The position numbers and the translations under genes were made by a program. From positions 992,001 to 1,056,000 of the forward strand of contig JANEZZ010000520.1 of NCBI GenBank assembly GCA_026122225.1: a DNA stretch of 64,000 nt, written 5' to 3'. The notes beneath the pieces are model-generated. The model had not been told where the DNA came from, ran no database searches, and worked only from the letters and a program-made list of their open reading frames with translations. The first letter of the stretch is position 1. Each line of letters starts with the position of its first letter. This document shows, one piece after another, positions 33,808-44,806 of this stretch. Source of the DNA: Heloderma charlesbogerti. Its lineage: Eukaryota; Chordata; Lepidosauria; Squamata; Helodermatidae.

Positions 33808-34664
33808 GTAAGGAAAGAAACCCACTTTCAAATACCTTGTTCACAACAGTTCCAGTATTAAGAAAAGCCATTTTCAAGGCAATCCTATGCATTTCATTGG
33901 GATTTCTCCCTAGAAAATGTGTGTAGGATGTAATCAGTTTATTTCCAGAGGTCTTCTTTTGATCCTAAAAGCTGTCATTGAATGTTAACTCTTTGTTCAT
34001 CCATCTATTGTGCTTAATTTTAAGAAATGTACCATCTACTATGATTCAGGTGATTTAGACAATAGCTGTATACACTGGCTGATGGACATATAGTTTTTTT
34101 TAAAAAAAGCTATTAAACAATTCTTGAATTTGATGAAAAGTTATCCAGATGTAACTGCTGAGCATTTTCTAGTAACCTACCACTTCTAAAACTATATAAA
34201 TCTTGGAATTCTAGCTTGTACTTTCACTATAGAATGGAAAAGGAATATGCTTTGCATCAAATCCTCATTATGGAAAAGTATACAGCTATTATATATTATA
34301 TAATTATTACTATTATTATTATTATTTAACCATTTCTTATCATAACATCAACAATGAGTTACTTCATATTTAATTATTTTTCTATATGGATGTAACTTCC
34401 ATGTAGGAAAACCACATGTACACAAGTCTATATCTATGTTGACTACAATTTGCCGAATCTTTGCAAATCACATACACTACTTGGTGAAAAAGGACACATG
34501 TGTTTGCTGCATATGATGCATTCACATGGGGTCCTGCCACTTAGGTTATATGCATGGACAGAGTCAAAATGAAGCATACTGGTGTCCACAAAAATCTGAA
34601 GCCCCTTGATTATATAAAGCATGTTATATTCTACATTATGCTCTCATGTTTGTCTTTTCACCAG
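33808..34664 (+). other. Intron e17-e18
   Basis: 857 bp; a short ATCCTAT-ended repeat at 33877-33935 and an (ATT)n run near 34305-34326. Nothing else. Confidence 0.75.
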
Positions 34665-34703
34665 GAACCCAACCCATAACTACTCCATCACCATTAACAA
34701 CAG
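34665..34703 (+). CDS. MUC6: MUC6 exon e18: first Thr/Pro exon
   Basis: 39-nt exon (phase 1 in and out) after TTTTCACCAG, ending CAG/GTGAGT. It encodes TQPITTPSPLTT, the transition from the cysteine-rich part to the mucin domain. Confidence 0.85.
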
Positions 34704-34944
34704 GTGAGTATAATTTTTTTAAGTGTATTTTTTAAAGTATATGACCCTGAGTTTAATTAAGAGGGTTGGATCCCAACTTAGCCTTCCACAAATGGAGAGG
34801 CTCCTTCTGTCCATGGAAGACTGTTGATACAGTGGAAGATCCCACTGGAGGAATGGGAGAGGAGGTAATTTCACTGCTTCCCCCCACAGCCCTCCCACAC
34901 TATCCCAGAAGGTGTCCTGTCCAACTTGGTACAAGGCACCCAGA

Positions 34945-35623
34945 AGGGATGTCCGAGAATTCCGCCTGGATTTTAAATGGGCTCGAATTCTGACAAATCT
35001 GGTCTGTGGAATCCTCCTTGGGAGAGGGTGGCCAGGTCAACGCGGACCGGAGCTCATGTGGACCCAATTTTTTTTTCTCTGCCAAAGGGCGGATTTTTGG
35101 AAAATACTTACGGAAATAAAAATGTAAATCGGAAATGGAGGAAGAAAGACCGCGAGCGGCTTTACCCTTTTTATGAGACATTTTCCGGAAGCTTTCTTTC
35201 GCTGGGGTTGAGTCGTCCATGGAAATCCTCCCATCTTTTCTGTTTATTGTCTGTGGAGGTGAGGTGAGGTGAGGTCAGGTGAGGTGAGGTCAGGGCACCT
35301 CCGGTGAGGTCAGGTGAGGTCAGGTAGCCAGAAGTTACACGGGGAATCCCCGCGAAGGGCTTTACTCTTACAGAGACCGAGGGTGCGCGGAAAGGATTTT
35401 TTGGCAGGAATTACGAAGGTATTTATGTAAGTTCTGGAGCCGGAAAAAAAACAGGGGCGGGGAATCCGGGGCAGGCAGATGGCGGAACGGGGCAGCCCTT
35501 GGCTCTGCGGCATCCTCGCAGAGTGGAGCTGCTCCGCAAGGATTCCAGAGGGGAGGAACGGATCGCCTCCCCCCCACCACAGATTCCCCACCGGAACGGA
35601 TGGTGGGGAATCTCTACACCCCT
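34945..35623. mobile_element. Shorter relative of the palindromic element family
   Basis: 679 bp flanked by ACCCAGA at 34938-34944 and 35624-35630. Ends are AGGGATGTCCGAGAATTCC and (reverse complement) AGGGGTGTAGAGATTCCCC. The segment near 35555 (GATCGCCTCCCCCCCACCAC) resembles the subterminal part of copies 2 and 4, but the nested hairpins are missing. It contains a (GAGGT/CAGGT)n tract at 35256-35328. Confidence 0.65.
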
Positions 35624-35779
35624 ACCCAGAGGTGCTGAAACCAGCAAGGAATATACAAGAAAGGAGGGTCTACACAATACCCCCATCAGGGCAAGTCTGG
35701 TCACATCCAATCAGGTCAGGTCAAGTGGGATCAAATCCCATGGTGTCAGGTCAGGTCAAGTCAGTTTGGTGTGCTGAAT

Positions 35780-36370
35780 AGCAAGGCAAGGTTAGACTGG
35801 GCTGGGTCTTTCAGGAGGTTGTCCAGCTCCAAGTTAGCTGCCTGAGACTCAGCAACAGTCAAAGGTTTTCTGAAGCCTTATAAAGGCCAGCAGCTCAAGA
35901 CCTGCAATTAGCTCCACCACTTCAGTGAAGCAGTTTGTTTCTTAAAGGGCTTCTGACTGAGTTATAGCAGCTGGCTCCTGAGGAGTGGGAGTGCTGAAAG
36001 TTGTAATGGGGAAATGTCCTCTGCATCTGAGGAGTCAGGTAGAGGTACATCCTCTGGCCTGGAAGGCCCTGGCGTAGCAGGAGCTGGGTTGATGGAGGGA
36101 GTCTCCTCTGCCTCTGAGTCCTCTTCAGAGCCAGAGAATGGGTCAAGGCTGGGGAACATGCCAGAAGGTCCCCCAACCCTCCAGAGCAGATTTTCAGAGA
36201 GCACAATGGGCTGTACAGGGAAGGAGGACTGGGTTCCTCTTCCCCTTCTGCTGGCGAGAGTGTTCCCTGAGTGGAACTCTGCTCAGGGGATGGTGCTGCT
36301 GGTGGGATCAAAGTTTGGATCCAAGCCACAGTGAAGGTAAAGTATCTATTTACTGGTATTGTCTAATAAT
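35780..36370 (-). repeat. Possible LTR-retroelement remnant
   Basis: On the minus strand an acidic, Ser/Pro-rich open frame (EEDSEAEETP, DSSDAEDISP) is followed by a TATAA-like CTTTATAAGGC. The composition resembles the end of an LTR retroelement reading into its LTR, as at 38139. No borders found. Confidence 0.3.
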
Positions 36371-36466
36371 AATAAAGATCAGAAGATAAATATATGTGTC
36401 CTATGATGTGGATTGGAATGTTATCCTCTTGTTACTAGTTGTGCATAATTGAGCATGTGTCAACAC

Positions 36467-37346
36467 TAGGGATGATGGAGAATTCCGCCACGGATTTCAG
36501 TGAGGACGAATGCACTGGCATTCGGCCCCCCAAAACCCGTGGCGGAACGGCCTCCGCCCCCCTCCCCCCCGCGGAATCTCCCCCGGGACGAAGCTTACGT
36601 GGGGCAGATGTTCTGGTGGCAGTGGCAGCAGCTGCGGCGGCGGTGGCAGCAGCTGGTCTCTTGGCCAGCTGCTGCGGACTCAAATGGTGGCTGCCGTAGC
36701 GGCCACCATTTGCGTCCAGCCAGGCTGCCATGATAGGTTACGTAAGTATTTACATAGCCTATCACGGCAAAGGCAGCCATCCAAATGGCCACCACGCCAT
36801 TTGCATAGCTGCCTTTGCCGTGATAGGCTACATAAATACTTACGTAGCCTATAACGGCTACATAAATATTTACGTAGCCTATAACGGCAAGCTAAAAAAA
36901 AAAAAACAGCGTACACAAATGGCGGCAGCTACAGCGGCCGCTATTTGCGTTCCCTTTTTTTCACTGTTTTAGCCTACGTAAATATTTACGTAGGCTAAAA
37001 TGGTGGGGAAAAAAGGAATGCAAATAGCGCCCACTACGCTATTTGTGTTCCCCTTTTTTTCGCTGTAATAGCTTACGTAAATATTTACATAGGCTAAAAC
37101 AGCGAAAAAAGGGAACACAAATGGCGGCCACCGTAGCCGCCGCCATTTGCGTACGTTGTTGTTGTTTTTTTCCGGAAGGCTGCCCAGTGGCCGGATGTCC
37201 GGCTGTGGGCAGCCCCGGCCGGCAGCTCCGCGGAATCTCCGCGGAGTGGAGCTGACCGGATTAGGATTTCGGGGGGAGGTGCAGAGCGCCTCCCCCCCAC
37301 CGCGAATCACCCCGTCGAAAAGGTAAGTGACTTTTGTACATCCCCA
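36467..37346 (-). mobile_element. Palindromic hAT-type nonautonomous element, copy 2
   Basis: 880 bp in the opposite orientation to copy 1, flanked by GTCAACAC (36459-36466 and 37347-37354). The left end is TAGGGATGATGGAGAATTC and the right end TTTTGTACATCCCCA. It contains a diverged set of hairpins with cores such as TACGTAAATATTTACGTA (36970-36997, 37074-37091). It shares CG-rich subterminal blocks with the other copies. Confidence 0.83.
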
Positions 37347-38138
37347 GTCAACACCCTATTGCATGCAACTATCGCTGGGCTGGAGCCAGAAGGGCATTTC
37401 ATATATAATGTTCAAAGTGAGTAAACAGTGGTGCTAGTCCAATCTTTTGAAAGGCGAAGAGTTTAGTCCAAATTTAGGGGAGGGTTCAATGGTGAAAGAA
37501 GGGGTGAAAATTTCTCCCTTCTTTTCCAGGAGCCTGTCAGCCATTTTAGATTTCCCAGAATGCTTATATAGCGCCACAAAAAATGGCAGTCCTTCACTGC
37601 GCCTCCGCCCGCCATTCCAAGGAAATCCTAGAAAATCTAAAATGGCGTCCTCCATCCCAGTGGAGATTTTAAGCATTTTATTTATTTATTTAAAACATTT
37701 TTATACTGCTTAGTATTTTTAAAAGAATCTCAAAGAGGTTCAAAACATTCATACATTAAAGCTATATCCAGAGCCACAAGTACCAAAAACAACAAACATG
37801 TAAAAAATATAAAAAATATAACATAGGACTGCACCATCAGTGCTAATCGTCAGAGGAAGTCTGAGCAAAGAGGTGTGGGTTTTTTTAGTAACTATCGGAA
37901 GCACACTACTGTTGGTGGCTCCTGAATAACAGGGGGGAGGGCATTCCAGAGAGAAGGCATCACCACAGAGAAGGCCCATTTCCACATTGCTGCCAGATGA
38001 CACTCCATAGACTGTGGCACTCTCAAGAAGGCTTAAGAAGATCTTAAAGATCTAACAGGTCTATACAAGGGACAGTCCTTCAAGTAACCTGAGTTCCAGT
38101 AAGTTTCACCCAACACCCTTTTCTCCTCCCCAAATTTC

Positions 38139-39659
38139 TGTCAGGGTGGAAACTGAGCCCATAGAGCCCCAGAGCTGTTCTGATTCTGAGGAGGAACAGC
38201 AATTCGTGGGAGAGGAGGCAGCTCATCCCTCACAGGCACAGCAGCTGGCAGAGATTCCTCCTGCCAGCATTCCTAGGATAGATAGTGACCCTGGCAGTGA
38301 GAGAGTGCTGGAGGGGGGCTTGCTGGACGCTCGGCGCAGACGCAGAGAACGACGACAGATGGTGGGTGTAGAAAGGAGGCGTAGCGCTCGCTTGGCACGC
38401 AAACAATGGTCGCGTCCCGAGGACCCAAGGGAAAGAGGGAGGATCACTCCCTAGCCCATAAGTTCAGGGTCTTCCCGTAGTTCTCCTTCAAACGGGGACC
38501 AACTGCCTTACCTGGAGCTTAGGCTACTCTGCTATCTTTCCCCAGTGCTGTTCCTTGCTTTGTCGCTAGTGATTAGTAGGGATGTACGAAAGTCACTTAC
38601 CTTTTCGCAGCTTGGCTTCGCGGTGGGGGGGAGGTGCTTCGCTTTTGCCCCCGAAGTACAGGCGAAGGGGGAGAGGCTTCCCGCCTCGCCCGGCTGAAAT
38701 TCAGGCCAGGGGGGAGGCTTCCCGCCTCACCCGGCCGAAATTCAGGCCGGGGAGAAGCGCCCCGTCTCCCTGGCTGCGAAACAAAAAGTAAAAAAAAAAA
38801 AAAAAGACCCCGTGATAGGCTACGTGACAATTTATGTAGCCTATCACGGCTAGATTTCCAAAGTCAGCTGTGATAGGCTACGTAAATCATCACGTAGCCT
38901 ATGACGGGTGACTTTGGGGAAAAAAAAAGCGCGTACGCAAATGGTGGCGGCCCATGGGCGCCGCCATTTGCATTCCTTATTTTGGCACGTCTAGTCTACG
39001 TACACATTTACGTAGACTACGGCGAAAATAAGGGCAACGCAAATAGCATGCCCTTATTTTCGCCATAGTCTACATAAATGTTTACGTAGACTAGACATGC
39101 CAAAATAAGGAACGCAAATGGCGGTGCCCATGGGCCGCTGCCATTTGCGTACGCGCTTTTTTTTTTTTCCAAAGTCACCCGTGATAGGCTACGTGACGAT
39201 TTACGTAGCCTATCACAGCTGACTTTGGAAATCTAGCCGTGATAGGCTACGTAAATCGTTACGTAGACTATGCACGGGTGTTTTTTTTTTTTTTTACTTT
39301 AGTTTTTTTTTTTGCAATGGCGGCGGCGGCAGCCGGTCTGGAGACCGGCCGCCGCCCCCGCCCGCGACAAAACGCCGCCGAAACGCCACCAGGACCCGCC
39401 GCCGGGAGGGACATTCGCCAAAGGTAAGTCCCGTCCCGGGGGGGCGGGGGGGGCGGAGAATTTCACCGCCGATTTCAGGGGGCCGAATGCGTTGGTGCTC
39501 GGCCCCCCGAAGATTCGGGGAGAAATTCTCCGCCATCCCTAGTGATTAGTATCTGAAAGAGTCATAAAGGAATAAAGTCTCGGAAAGAATTCCTCATCGT
39601 TTGTGTCCTGAGTAGGCTATTGGTGGGGACTGCAAAAGGCAGCTAGGGCGCTCCTGACA
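38139..39659 (+). mobile_element. Solo-LTR-like sequence, interrupted by copy 3
   Basis: Begins TGTCAGGGTGG and ends GCTCCTGACA, so TG...CA with a short TGTCAG/CTGACA inverted repeat; net length about 548 bp without the nested element. Flanks are ATTTC and ATTTT, an imperfect 5-bp duplication. AATAAA lies at 39571-39576. An open frame at 38146-38454 with an Arg-rich end (RRRSARLARKQ) probably belongs to the retroelement. Class (Ty3/gypsy or endogenous retrovirus) undetermined. Confidence 0.6.
38577..39541 (+). mobile_element. Palindromic hAT-type nonautonomous element, copy 3
   Basis: 965 bp flanked by GTGATTAG (38569-38576 and 39542-39549). Starts TAGGGATGTACGAAAGTC and ends CTCCGCCATCCCTA. 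Hairpins lie at about 38813-38847, 38869-38908, 39178-39220 and 39236-39277, enclosing a palindrome at 38929-39159 whose arms start GCGCGTACGCAAATGG. It is nested inside the solo-LTR-like sequence. Confidence 0.87.
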
Positions 39660-39996
39660 ATTTTTTCTGATAGAAAATTCAATTTTGATAAGTTTTTTAA
39701 ATGTCAAAAGAAAACATATCTAAAGAGTTCAAACACAGTATCTTAATGTGCCAGTGCAAATCTACTCTTGAAATTCAAACTAGAAAGAATTATGATTTTA
39801 GCCACACCCGTATCAATGAAATTGTATTTTGGTACTTGGTGCTATTTCTTTATTATACAAAGTTAGCCACAATAACTTTGAAAACAACTACAGAAAAAAA
39901 GAAGCCCAACTAATACGATTGCAGTGGCAAAAAAAGGCAACTTCAAAACTACAAACCCCTCAAAATTGACAAAATACTAACAAGTAAAGAGTCTTT

Positions 39997-40083
39997 GACT
40001 GCAGTCCTATGCATACTTACGTTGAAGTAAGCTTTGTGGAACTGAATAGTTCTTCTGAGCACACAAGGATTGGATTATGATGT
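39997..40083. repeat. Short dispersed repeat (GTCCTATGCATACTTAC type)
   Basis: Same family as 11705-11798; left GCAGTCCTATGCATACTTAC, right AAGGATTGGATTATGATGTA. Confidence 0.5.
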
Positions 40084-40139
40084 AACTTACACCAGGGATG
40101 GAGAATACTTTTCAGCCCAAGGACTGTGCCACCTCACAG

Positions 40140-40277
40140 CAGGGGTGGGGAACTTGTAGGACTCCAGATGTTTTGGCCTACAACTCCCATCAGCCCTAGG
40201 TAGCATAGCTAATGGGGAGGGGTGATGGGCATTGTAGGCCAAACAACTGGAGGACTTCAACTTGTCCATTTCAGGGA
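40140..40277. repeat. Short inverted-repeat MITE (CAGGGGTGGGGAAC type)
   Basis: CAGGGGTGGGGAACTTGTAG, then CAACTCCCATCAGCCCTAG. Close relative of 8704-8841, set within a second, older similar repeat (ACCAGGGATGG near 40091). Confidence 0.6.
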
Positions 40278-40379
40278 ACCTTGCAGAAAGAGCATGCCAG
40301 AGATGGGTGACCACCCTCTGCAAAATGTGAACGGAGTCAAAACTAAAGTGGGTGGGGCCACCTTTATGCTCTGTCTCAT

Positions 40380-40571
40380 CCATACATAACACACACAACA
40401 CAAATCCTTTAATTCACACACAAACATCAATATTCACACATAGCATACACACATATTCACACGTAACACACATTCATACACATGACTTCTCTCTTCTCTT
40501 CCCATCAAAACCACCACTCTCACACACATAACACACACTTGCATATCACACACACACACACACACACACAC
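40380..40571. repeat. AC-rich tract ending in (CA)n
   Basis: Interrupted ACACAC/ACACATA repeats, with a clean (CA)n run at about 40546-40571. Confidence 0.85.
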
Positions 40572-40849
40572 TCAAAAAGATCCCCCAACCCCATCCCATC
40601 CCAGTACTACAGTTAGGCTTGAGAAAAGTCTTCTACTGAAGTCAAGGGGAGGCTTTTTCTAATTCCAACTGAAGCATGGAGAGAGGATTAAGGTTTTGCA
40701 GCTTATGAGGAGGGAAGGCTTCAAAGTACACTCCCAAGTTGCAAAACCCTAAACCCCCTCGCCCAGCTCTGCAATTAAACTTGGAAAAAGCCTTCCATTG
40801 CCTGTGAACACACCTACTGGTTCCAAGCCAATGAAGACAACCACAGGTT

Positions 40850-40970
40850 ACCTCACTACACAAACTGCACCATCATTGGTGCCTCCATTTCCACAATCAC
40901 TCCAACTAGAACAGCCATCACCACAGGTCTCACAGTCACAACTACTACCTATAACATCAAAGAAAATACA
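40850..40970 (+). pseudogene. Possible relic PTS exon
   Basis: A Thr/Ser-rich frame (ISTITPTRTAITTGLTVTTT) sits here without a good acceptor and runs into a stop. It lies just upstream of the functional-looking array and may be a decayed array unit. Confidence 0.3.
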
Positions 40971-41300
40971 CTAATGCACCTGCTACAACCTTTGTGTCTA
41001 TAACCATCAAAACCACCAGTAATATGGTTTTGCACATCACCTTTTAATGCCATTCAAGTCAACAAATTTCTTCCTCCTCTGAAAAGTTCCTGCACAATAC
41101 ACAGACTCCAAGGACTACCTGGGATGCCAGTTCACATTCCCTAACAGGAAACTTTTCTACAAAATGGGGAAGTTCATTTTAAGTATGACTGCAGGTTCCC
41201 CCTCATTTGCTCAGGTGGCAACCAAGAGCTCACAGACTTGTTTCTTTTCTCTTTTCCAGTGGAAACAAACATTATTTTATTGTACTCTTCTGTCTTACAG

Positions 41301-41888
41301 CAACACTAACAACCACAACTCCAGTCTCGACATCAATATCAACAGGTAAGCACATGAATCATATGGCTCAATGGTTTGTTAATCAGCTTTCCTTATCTCA
41401 GGTTACCATTCCAAATCCTCTGCAAGCCTCTTCATTCGCTAACTTTCCGTTTCCAGCAACCAGCACTCCAGCAACGCCACCTCCCAGAAGCACACGAAAA
41501 ACAACAGCAACCAGTTCGATCTCCACAATCTCAAGAACCACTACATCAACAGAACCACCCATGACCAGCACACCTAAGACGACTCCAATGACTACAACGC
41601 CAAAGACCACCACCACAATCTCTACACACTCCATCAGTACACCAGTAACCACAGCAACTACTACAGTAGTCCCCACAATTACCACCACTGAATCAACAAC
41701 ATTCAGCAAACATAGCCCAAAAACAATGACCCGAATGACCTCCACCACACCTACCACTTCCTCAAGTTTGAAGACAACCAGCCCAGTCTCCTCTACACCG
41801 ATGACACCATTAACAAGTATCACAACAGAAACTACCACTACTCTGCCCAAAAGCACACCTGTAACAACCACAGTTGTAACCACCACTG
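41301..41888 (+). CDS. MUC6: MUC6 PTS exon pair P0 (founder-like, diverged)
   Basis: Exons 41301-41345 (45 nt) and 41457-41888 (432 nt), both phase 1-1. The small exon encodes TLTTTTPVSTSIST. The large exon is alignable with later units (THSISTPVT, TTTPKTTTT) but much diverged and shorter. Donors GTAAGC and GTAAGT. Acceptors CTTACAG and TTTCCAG. It precedes the regular 951-bp array. Confidence 0.82.
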
Positions 41889-42230
41889 GTAAGTTTACCT
41901 CACCGCCTTCAACAGGGTGATATACAAAAGTACAGAAATGAAATAAAGAAATACATAGCTAATCCCTCAATAACAGTCCGCATCCACCAAAACAGGCTTC
42001 AATGACGTCCATTGTCCAGTAAAAATTGGAATCCGGACTACAAATCCCTGATAGGACAACCCTCACAAAAACACAGAAGCCAGCACGGTTAGGAAGCGTG
42101 CAGACTGATCCCCTATTGCTCAAGAAAGTGATTCCCTTATCAACCCACACTTCATGTGCTGACTGGCTGCTTTCCTTGCTCCTTTGGCATGGGTACCAAT
42201 TTTCCATTTCTCTCCCCTTCGGTTTTGCAG

Positions 42231-42880
42231 CACCACCAACGTCCACCGCTACGGTTCCAGTCCCAAGCTCGACAGGTAAGCAGCTCCATCGTAAGGCATA
42301 ACCGACTTTGCTACGTACCCCTTTTTCTCTTGGCCCACCATTCCTTTGCCACTGTAACCCTATGGTTTGTCTTTCTATTCATTTGCAGTCAACACTGCGA
42401 CACCAACGCCAGCCCCCAGCAGCACACAGAAAACGACGACAACCACTTCCCTCTCCACAACGTCGAGAACCAGTGTATCAACAGAGTCATCCACAACCAC
42501 CACGACCAAGACCACTCCCACCCCCGTGCCCCCCATGACCACCACCACGATCCCGACCCACTCCATCAGTACACCAGTAACCAAAGTCACCACTACAACC
42601 GCCCCCACCACGACCTCCATGGAATCCACTACAGTTAGCACACACACCCCAACAACGGCACCCACGCACTCGAGCACACACACCACTTCCAAGACAACCA
42701 CCCCGGTATACACAACAACCCCACAAACGCCAACAGTATGCTGCACTATGAGTACAACAACGACCTCAATTCCAACCACACACCCCACCACCACTCTCAC
42801 TACTACTACCCCTGCCACAACTGAAACTACCACTACGCCAGTCACAACCACACCTGCGACCACCGTCGTAAGCACCACTG
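42231..42880 (+). CDS. MUC6: MUC6 PTS exon pair P1
   Basis: Exons 42231-42275 and 42389-42880. Small donor GTAAGC, large donor GTGAGT. The large exon has a private segment containing two adjacent cysteines (PQTPTVCCTMSTTTT) where other units read SSPVTPRSPVSTTAPPT. It is otherwise clearly homologous. The array's left edge unit. Confidence 0.85.
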
Positions 42881-43181
42881 GTGAGTTGGGCTCATCGCCC
42901 TTACATGGCTAGCCCCTCAAAAAGGGTCTCGGTCCTCCAACCACGGCCTTGCCTAATACACAGGCTCATGAGAAAGGCGCATTCCCACCTCCATATCCCC
43001 GATGGCACAACCCACACTGAGGCGGGAAAGCTGTCCCGCTGAGTATGCCAGCAGTCTTCTCTCTGTGTGCTCAAGCAAGGGGTTCACTTCTCAACCACCA
43101 CTTCATGTGCTGACTGGCTGCTTTCCTTGCTCCTTTGGCATGGGTACCAATTTTCCATTTCTCTCCCCTTCGGTTTTGCAG

Positions 43182-44806
43182 CACCACCAACGCCCACCGC
43201 TACAGTTCCAGTCCCAAGCTCGACAGGTGAGCAGCTCCATCGTAAGGCACAACCGACTTTGCTACGTACCGAGGGGTGTCAGAGAATTTCTCGCCGAAAC
43301 TTCGGGGGGGCAAGTGCCAACATATTCGGCCCCCCAAAGTAGTTTCAGGGAGAAATTCTCCGCACCCCCCCTGCCCCCCGCACACCCCCCCCGGGATGGG
43401 ACTTACCTTTCCCGAATGTCGCTCTCGGTGGCGGGTCGCAGCGGCAGTTCGGCAGGGCTTCGACGGGCGGGGGCGGCAGCCGGTATTTCGACCAGATGCC
43501 GCCGCTGCCATTCCAAGAAAAGTAAAAAAAAACAAAAAAACCCCTGTGATAGGCTACGTGACGATTTAGGTAGCCTATCACGGCTAGATCAGCAAAGTCA
43601 GCCGTGATAGGCTACGTTAATCGTCACATAGCCTATCACGGGTGACTTAAAAAAAAAAAAAAAGCGCGTACGCAAATGGCAGCCCCCATAGGGAGCCGCC
43701 ATTTGCATTCCTTATTTGGTCGCTGTAGTCTATGTAAAGATTTACGTAGAGTACGGTGAAAATAAGGGCAATGCAAATAGTGTTGCCCTTATTTTCGCCG
43801 TAGTCTACGTAATCTTTACGTAGACTACAGCGACCAAATAAGGAACGCGAATGGCGGCTCCCTATGAGGGCCGCCATTAGCCATACGTGCTTTTTTTTTT
43901 TTTAAGTCACCCGTGATAGGCTACGTGATGATTTACGTAGCCTATCACGGCTGACTTTGCAAATCTAGCCGTGATAGGCTACGTTAATCGTCACATAGCC
44001 TATAACGGTGGCATTTTTTTTTTTTCCGTTGAAGTTCGCGACCGGGGAGACGGGGCGCTTCTCCCCGGCCTGAATTTCGGCCGGGCGAGGTGGGAAACCT
44101 CCCCCCCGGCCTGAATTTCAGCCGGGCAAGGCGGGAAGCTGCCCCCCCGGCCTGAACTTCGGGGGCAAAAGCGAAGCGCCTCCCCCCCACCGCGAAGCAA
44201 GCTGCGAGACCAGGTAAGTGACTTTCGTACATCCCTATACGTACCCCTTTTCCTCTCGGCCCACCATTCCTTTGCCACTGCAACCCTATGGTTCGTCTTT
44301 CTTTTCATTTGCAGTCAGCACTGCGACACCAACGCCAGCCCCCAGCAGCACACGGAAAACGACAACAACCACATCCCTCTCCACAACGTCGAGAACCAGT
44401 GTATCAACACAGATGTCTGTGACCAACACGCCCAAGACTACTCCCACCCCTGTGCCTCCCATGACCACCACCACCACGATCTCTACCCACTCCATCAGTA
44501 CACCAGTAACCAAAGTCACCACTACAACTGCCCCCACCACGACCTCCACAGAATCCACTACAGTTAGCACACACACCCCAACAACGGCACCCACGCACTC
44601 CAGCACACACGCCACTTCCACCACCTCCAAGACAACCACCCCGGTCTCCTCTAGCCCGGTGACACCACGAAGTCCTGTCAGCACGACCGCTCCTCCGACT
44701 ACGCCCCCCACCACCACTCTCACGACTACTACCCCTGCCACAACTGAAACTACCACTACTCCGGTCACAACCACACCTGCGACCACCACCGTCGTAAGCA
44801 CCACCG
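43182..44806 (+). CDS. MUC6: MUC6 PTS exon pair P2, split by hAT-type element
   Basis: Exons 43182-43226 (donor GTGAGC) and 44315-44806 (donor GTAAGT). The intervening intron is enlarged to 1088 bp by palindromic element copy 4. The large exon differs from the central units at VSTQMSVTNTPK and PPMTTTTT. Confidence 0.87.
43271..44237 (-). mobile_element. Palindromic hAT-type nonautonomous element, copy 4
   Basis: 967 bp flanked by TACGTACC (43263-43270 and 44238-44245). The uninterrupted site is preserved in other units (CTTTGCTACGTACCCC near 61355), confirming the insertion exactly. Ends GAGGGGTGTCAGAG and GTACATCCCTA. Hairpins at about 43544-43582, 43602-43641, 43909-43950 and 43966-44008 surround a palindrome at 43664-43890. 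Same orientation as copy 2. Confidence 0.92.

Larger units (their letters stand above)
34704..41300 (+). other. Large intron between e18 and the PTS array
   Basis: 6.6 kb packed with insertions: an AGGG-type element (34945-35623), an LTR-like stretch (35780-36370), palindromic element copy 2 (36467-37346), a solo-LTR-like sequence (38139-39659) with copy 3 nested, short MITEs, an AC-rich tract (40380-40571), and a possible relic PTS exon (40850-40970). Positions 37355-38138 contain an A/T-rich diverged repeat, possibly LINE-derived. Confidence 0.75.

Noticed and set aside
391..34703. Assignment to MUC2, MUC5AC, MUC5B or VWF
   Set aside because: Shared VWD/C8/TIL motifs are present, but D2 (SGYS.SETSL, QACNYEETFPHIC), D' (CAPTCQMLATG) and the region after C8-3 follow MUC6, and no WxxW CysD module is seen before or among the PTS exons.
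38146..38454. 102-codon frame as a host gene
   Set aside because: It lies wholly inside the LTR-like sequence with TG...CA ends and is better explained as retroelement sequence.
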